Part shown: positions 61,338 to 64,000 of the stretch, piece by piece
Layout of the letters: every line of letters starts with the position of its first letter
Numbering within the stretch: the first letter of the stretch is position 1
Assembly: GCA_019022495.1 (NCBI GenBank)
Contig: JAFEKR010000004.1
Span: forward strand, 3,720,001 to 3,784,000
DNA length: 64,000 nt
Direction: 5' to 3'
Source of the DNA: Epichloe hybrida
Lineage: Eukaryota; Ascomycota; Sordariomycetes; Hypocreales; Clavicipitaceae
Program-made: the position numbers and the translations under genes
The notes under the pieces: model-generated
The model's database searches: none
What the model was told of the DNA's origin: nothing
Seen by the model: only the letters and a program-made list of their open reading frames with translations

Positions 61338-62503
61338 CTAGTAGCCGTTCATGGCCATTCGTTGCGAGCTGCGGCTCAGCTCTCGGTCGGCAGCAGGGCT
61401 GATGGGTCTGCTGCTAGCACCACCAGCATGTGCACTGCTCTCCTTGAGGGCCAGCAACTGCTTGGCACGGAAAGTCTCGTAGTGGATCTGGGAGGTGGTT
61501 TCAATCAAATCCTGGAGATGAGTTCGGAGGAGAAAATTACGCAGATAGACAAATTCGCAGTGGTTCTCGTCTTCGACGTTGATGACGCCCCATCGGTTCT
61601 GACGGCCGCGGACCTGCTTGCCATCAATCATGATGGACTTCTCGGAACCGACAACGGCGAAGGGAACGAGGCCCTAGACAATTTGCAAGTCAGCCTCATA
61701 CATTGTTAGCAGACAAGTTCCGCATAATATCAACGCACCTTGATCTGGCCATTCAGAGAACGTTCCTCATCGTCAAACTCCTCATTGTCGTAGGGGTACA
61801 TCTTGAGGTTGTGGAAAGCAAATTCCTCCTTGATGCGCTCCTTGAAGATTTGGCGCTCCTCTACGGTCAAAGTGTCGGCCTTGGCAATAACGGGAACGAC
61901 ATTGACGACATCGGAGAGCTTCTTGAGAACAACAATATCAATAGGCTTCAGTGAGTGGCCCGAAGGCTGGATGAAGAAGAGGCAGCAGTGGATGCGGGTG
62001 TCCTGAATGTAGCGCTCTCGCTGGGCAGTGAGCTCCTTTCGCAGGTAGGCGGAGTGCTGGTCCTTGATATACTTGACAATAGGATCCCAGCAGCGGTCGT
62101 TGTTGACGAGGTCTCCGTAACCGGGCGTATCGACAATGTTGAGTCTCAGGCGAACGCCGTTCTCCTCAATCATGTGGGAGACGCTCTGAATCTCGGTGGT
62201 GGAGCGAATGGCTTCATCAGGTTGCAGACGACCCTTGGAGTCCATCAAGTGCGAGGCGAAAATGGTGTTGATGAGGGTGGACTTGCCTAGACCAGTCTGG
62301 CCTACATACAGGACAGGGAGGTTAGCCATCAAGAGTTTTCAAAAAGGAGCGTAAAACCACGCTACTAGCTCTTCAATGAACGTACCAACGCAGATAACGT
62401 TGAATTGGAAGCCACGCTTCAACAGCTTCTTCTCGATCTGAGAAGTGATGCTGTCGAAACCGACATGGCTCTTGGGGAAGATGGTGTTTGCGGCGGCGGC
62501 CAT
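61338..62503 (-). CDS. CDC10: Septin, CDC10 class (AspD)
   Basis: Filament-forming GTPase of septa and hyphal necks. Exons 62386-62503, 61739-62301 and 61338-61673 give 338 aa. N-terminal SHVGFDSITSQIEKKLLKRG is typical of the Cdc10 group, followed by the P-loop GQTGLGKST split by intron 1, the switch DTPGYGD, the guanine-specificity motif AKAD, and the septin unique element (WGVINVEDENHCEFVYLRNF, LIETTSQIHYE). The C-terminus is short without a coiled coil (SRSSQRMAMNGY), again as in Cdc10. Introns of 84 and 65 nt have GCTAAC branch sites and GTACGT/GTGCGT donors. Divergent from bL32m. Confidence 0.93.
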
Positions 62504-63306
62504 TGTGTAGATCTAGTCGGCAGGGAGGGTAAAGAGCAGAGGCAACTTGAGGGAATTTCGGGGATAGCTGTTGAAGTATTCTGAGATGTATGAACTTGTC
62601 CCTATTCCAAGAAAACTGGGGGATGCCTGCAGAAAGGATGAACGACGCGAAAGAAACGACGGTAGTCCGTAGATGATCACGATTACGATCAAGGGAGCGG
62701 AAGTGGGAGGCGGTCGATGGGAGTTAGGCCCGTTGGCAGATCCAGAAGAAGGGGTGACTTTTTGGGGACACAGGCCAGCTTGGCTGCTCAGTGCTAACCA
62801 GACTTCCTGCCAATCCCAATCGACAATTTCAATGGCAGGAAAGTGCAGGGACCAAGAAAGGGGGGAAGGGCCATCCGGGAAGTTGCTTTTGCATGGTCCA
62901 CTCTCTGTCCGTGCGTTGGCCGTTTTTGATTGGCTCAATGCCTAGAGCAGGGCCACCACAAAGAAAGCTTTCGGCAGACTTTTGATGGAGGCTTTGACGG
63001 AGGCTTTTGACGGAGGTGACACGCGAGTTTGCGATCTTGATGGATTATAATAATTGTCTCTGCGACTCAAAACCCTGAACAGCTGACTCCGACGCCGCCA
63101 GTTCTGCTGACACTGACGAAGCGACGAGCTATTGAGGGATTCGACAATTGCACTTCGAACTGCCGCAGCCCAAGGATTTTCTGGGTCCTACAACTACCGT
63201 CCTGGGCCAAAGTGTTTGGCAACACTACGCTGGCACAACTTTGGATCACCGGCATACCTTATAACGACATTGCGCGAGCCTGCACGGTTCGCAAAGGCTA
63301 ATAAAA
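62504..63306. promoter_or_regulatory. Divergent promoter region, septin and bL32m
   Basis: 803 bases between two starts. No coding signal or named site was recognised. Confidence 0.5.
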
Positions 63307-63749
63307 ATGGCCGCCGCCACTGCCTCTATTCTGCCTCGCATGTCGTTTCCGACATTCTTCTCTTCAGCCCGCTGGGTGACCTTTCACACTCGATACTTTA
63401 GCCCGCGACTGCTTCCTGCACTCTCGATTTCCGTACCTGGAGTTAGCTTGAATCTGCCCACGTTGCTAGGTGATATTTGGGAATCCGTTCTGCGAGCTGT
63501 GCCGAAGAATAAGGTGTCACATTCTCGCAAGAGACATAGACAAATGGCTGGAAAGGCACTCAAGGATGTGAACAGCTTGTGCAAATGTCCAGGCTGTGGT
63601 GAGACGAAAAGAACACACCGGCTTTGCCAAAGATGTCTCGAAGGTAAGCATGTGCATCTAAACCAGCGTTAGGAACATCTTAACTGACCAAATGACCAGA
63701 TATGAGACAGATGTGGCGCGATGATTACCCAGCGAATAAGCCCTTTTAA
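63307..63749 (+). CDS. MRPL32: Mitochondrial ribosomal protein bL32m (MRPL32)
   Basis: Exons 63307-63643 and 63700-63749 give 128 aa. The N-terminal half is a basic, hydrophobic presequence-like region (MAAATASILPRMSFPTFF). The mature part begins near AVPKNKVSHSRKRHRQMAGKALK, the L32 signature, and carries a zinc-ribbon: CPGCGE then LCQRC. In yeast the m-AAA protease removes a presequence at this place before assembly; conservation here is inference. The 56-nt intron (63644-63699) has a GTAAGC donor, a CTGAC branch site and a CAG acceptor, and the join E|D-MRQMW keeps frame. Confidence 0.92.
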
Positions 63750-64000
63750 ATACATCATGGGGACGATGAAGAAAGACTGGACCCATGTATACCAGGAGGA
63801 GTAGTTTTTCTATTCCTAGGCATGTTCTGCATGCTATCGGCGTTTGGCTTGGATAGCCTTGCATAACTTAGGTAGAATGTAAAAGTACAAAGAATTCGCT
63901 TGCTGTTCTGTGGCATTGATGCCTCTATCGGTCCAACCTGCGAAATTGTGATGTTTGAATGGAAACGCAGGATACAAGATTAATGTAACTCGGGCAACTG
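63750..64000. other. 3' flank of bL32m to window edge
   Basis: 251 bases with no gene recognised; it probably includes the bL32m 3' UTR. Confidence 0.4.

Overview
The window is nuclear DNA of a filamentous ascomycete, most likely a Sordariomycete of the order Hypocreales. The evidence is short spliceosomal introns (mostly 56-165 nt) with CTAAC/CTGAC-type branch sites, a split two-subunit ATP-citrate lyase, fungal kinetochore, septin and cell-wall proteins, and an 11.5 kb AT-rich block almost without CpA/TpG, the signature of repeat-induced point mutation (RIP). Exon boundaries were read by eye from splice signals, frame and family similarity; no database was searched.

Positions 1-11,500 are RIP-destroyed repeats with readable stratigraphy. 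A hAT-like element (229-9637, 8-bp target duplication GCTATAGG) was hit by a Ty3/gypsy LTR retrotransposon (1646-9197, 217-bp LTRs, 5-bp duplication AGAAA, coding on the minus strand). That element was in turn hit by a 408-bp hAT-type MITE (4062-4469, 8-bp duplication CTTACTAC) that is less mutated. A run of about six AT-rich tandem repeats (11,100-11,460) closes the block, and composition then switches abruptly to normal.

12-31 kb holds a PRMT5-type arginine methyltransferase (minus) divergent from the DEAH helicase PRP43, a small conserved cysteine-rich protein, a secreted APP1-like (DUF2183) protein and RTP1/TANGO6. Long stretches between them (17.8-21.6, 25.0-27.7, 30.5-34.2 kb) hold no gene I can recognise.

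34-46 kb is gene-dense: a Thr-rich secreted protein, cyclophilin A, CENP-Q, a signal-peptide protein with a probable thioredoxin-like fold, the kinetochore protein CNL2/NKP2, the MRG protein EAF3 (with a 1-kb intron), and mitochondrial ribosomal protein uL30m.

46-56.5 kb is the ATP-citrate lyase locus, acl1 (minus) and acl2 (plus), facing away from each other. Instead of sharing a compact promoter, they are separated by a 4-kb island carrying a frameshifted S9 serine peptidase gene and a wrecked reducing polyketide synthase fragment whose enoyl-reductase domain is deleted. The island is bracketed by two about 190-bp direct repeats with GC boxes, one upstream of each acl gene. I regard this as the most interesting feature of the window.

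56.5-64 kb carries a GH72 beta-1,3-glucanosyltransferase, guanylate kinase, a CDC10-class septin and mitochondrial ribosomal protein bL32m. A 9-mer, TACTCCGTA/TACGGAGTA, recurs at least 12 times in the non-coding DNA across the window, far above chance.
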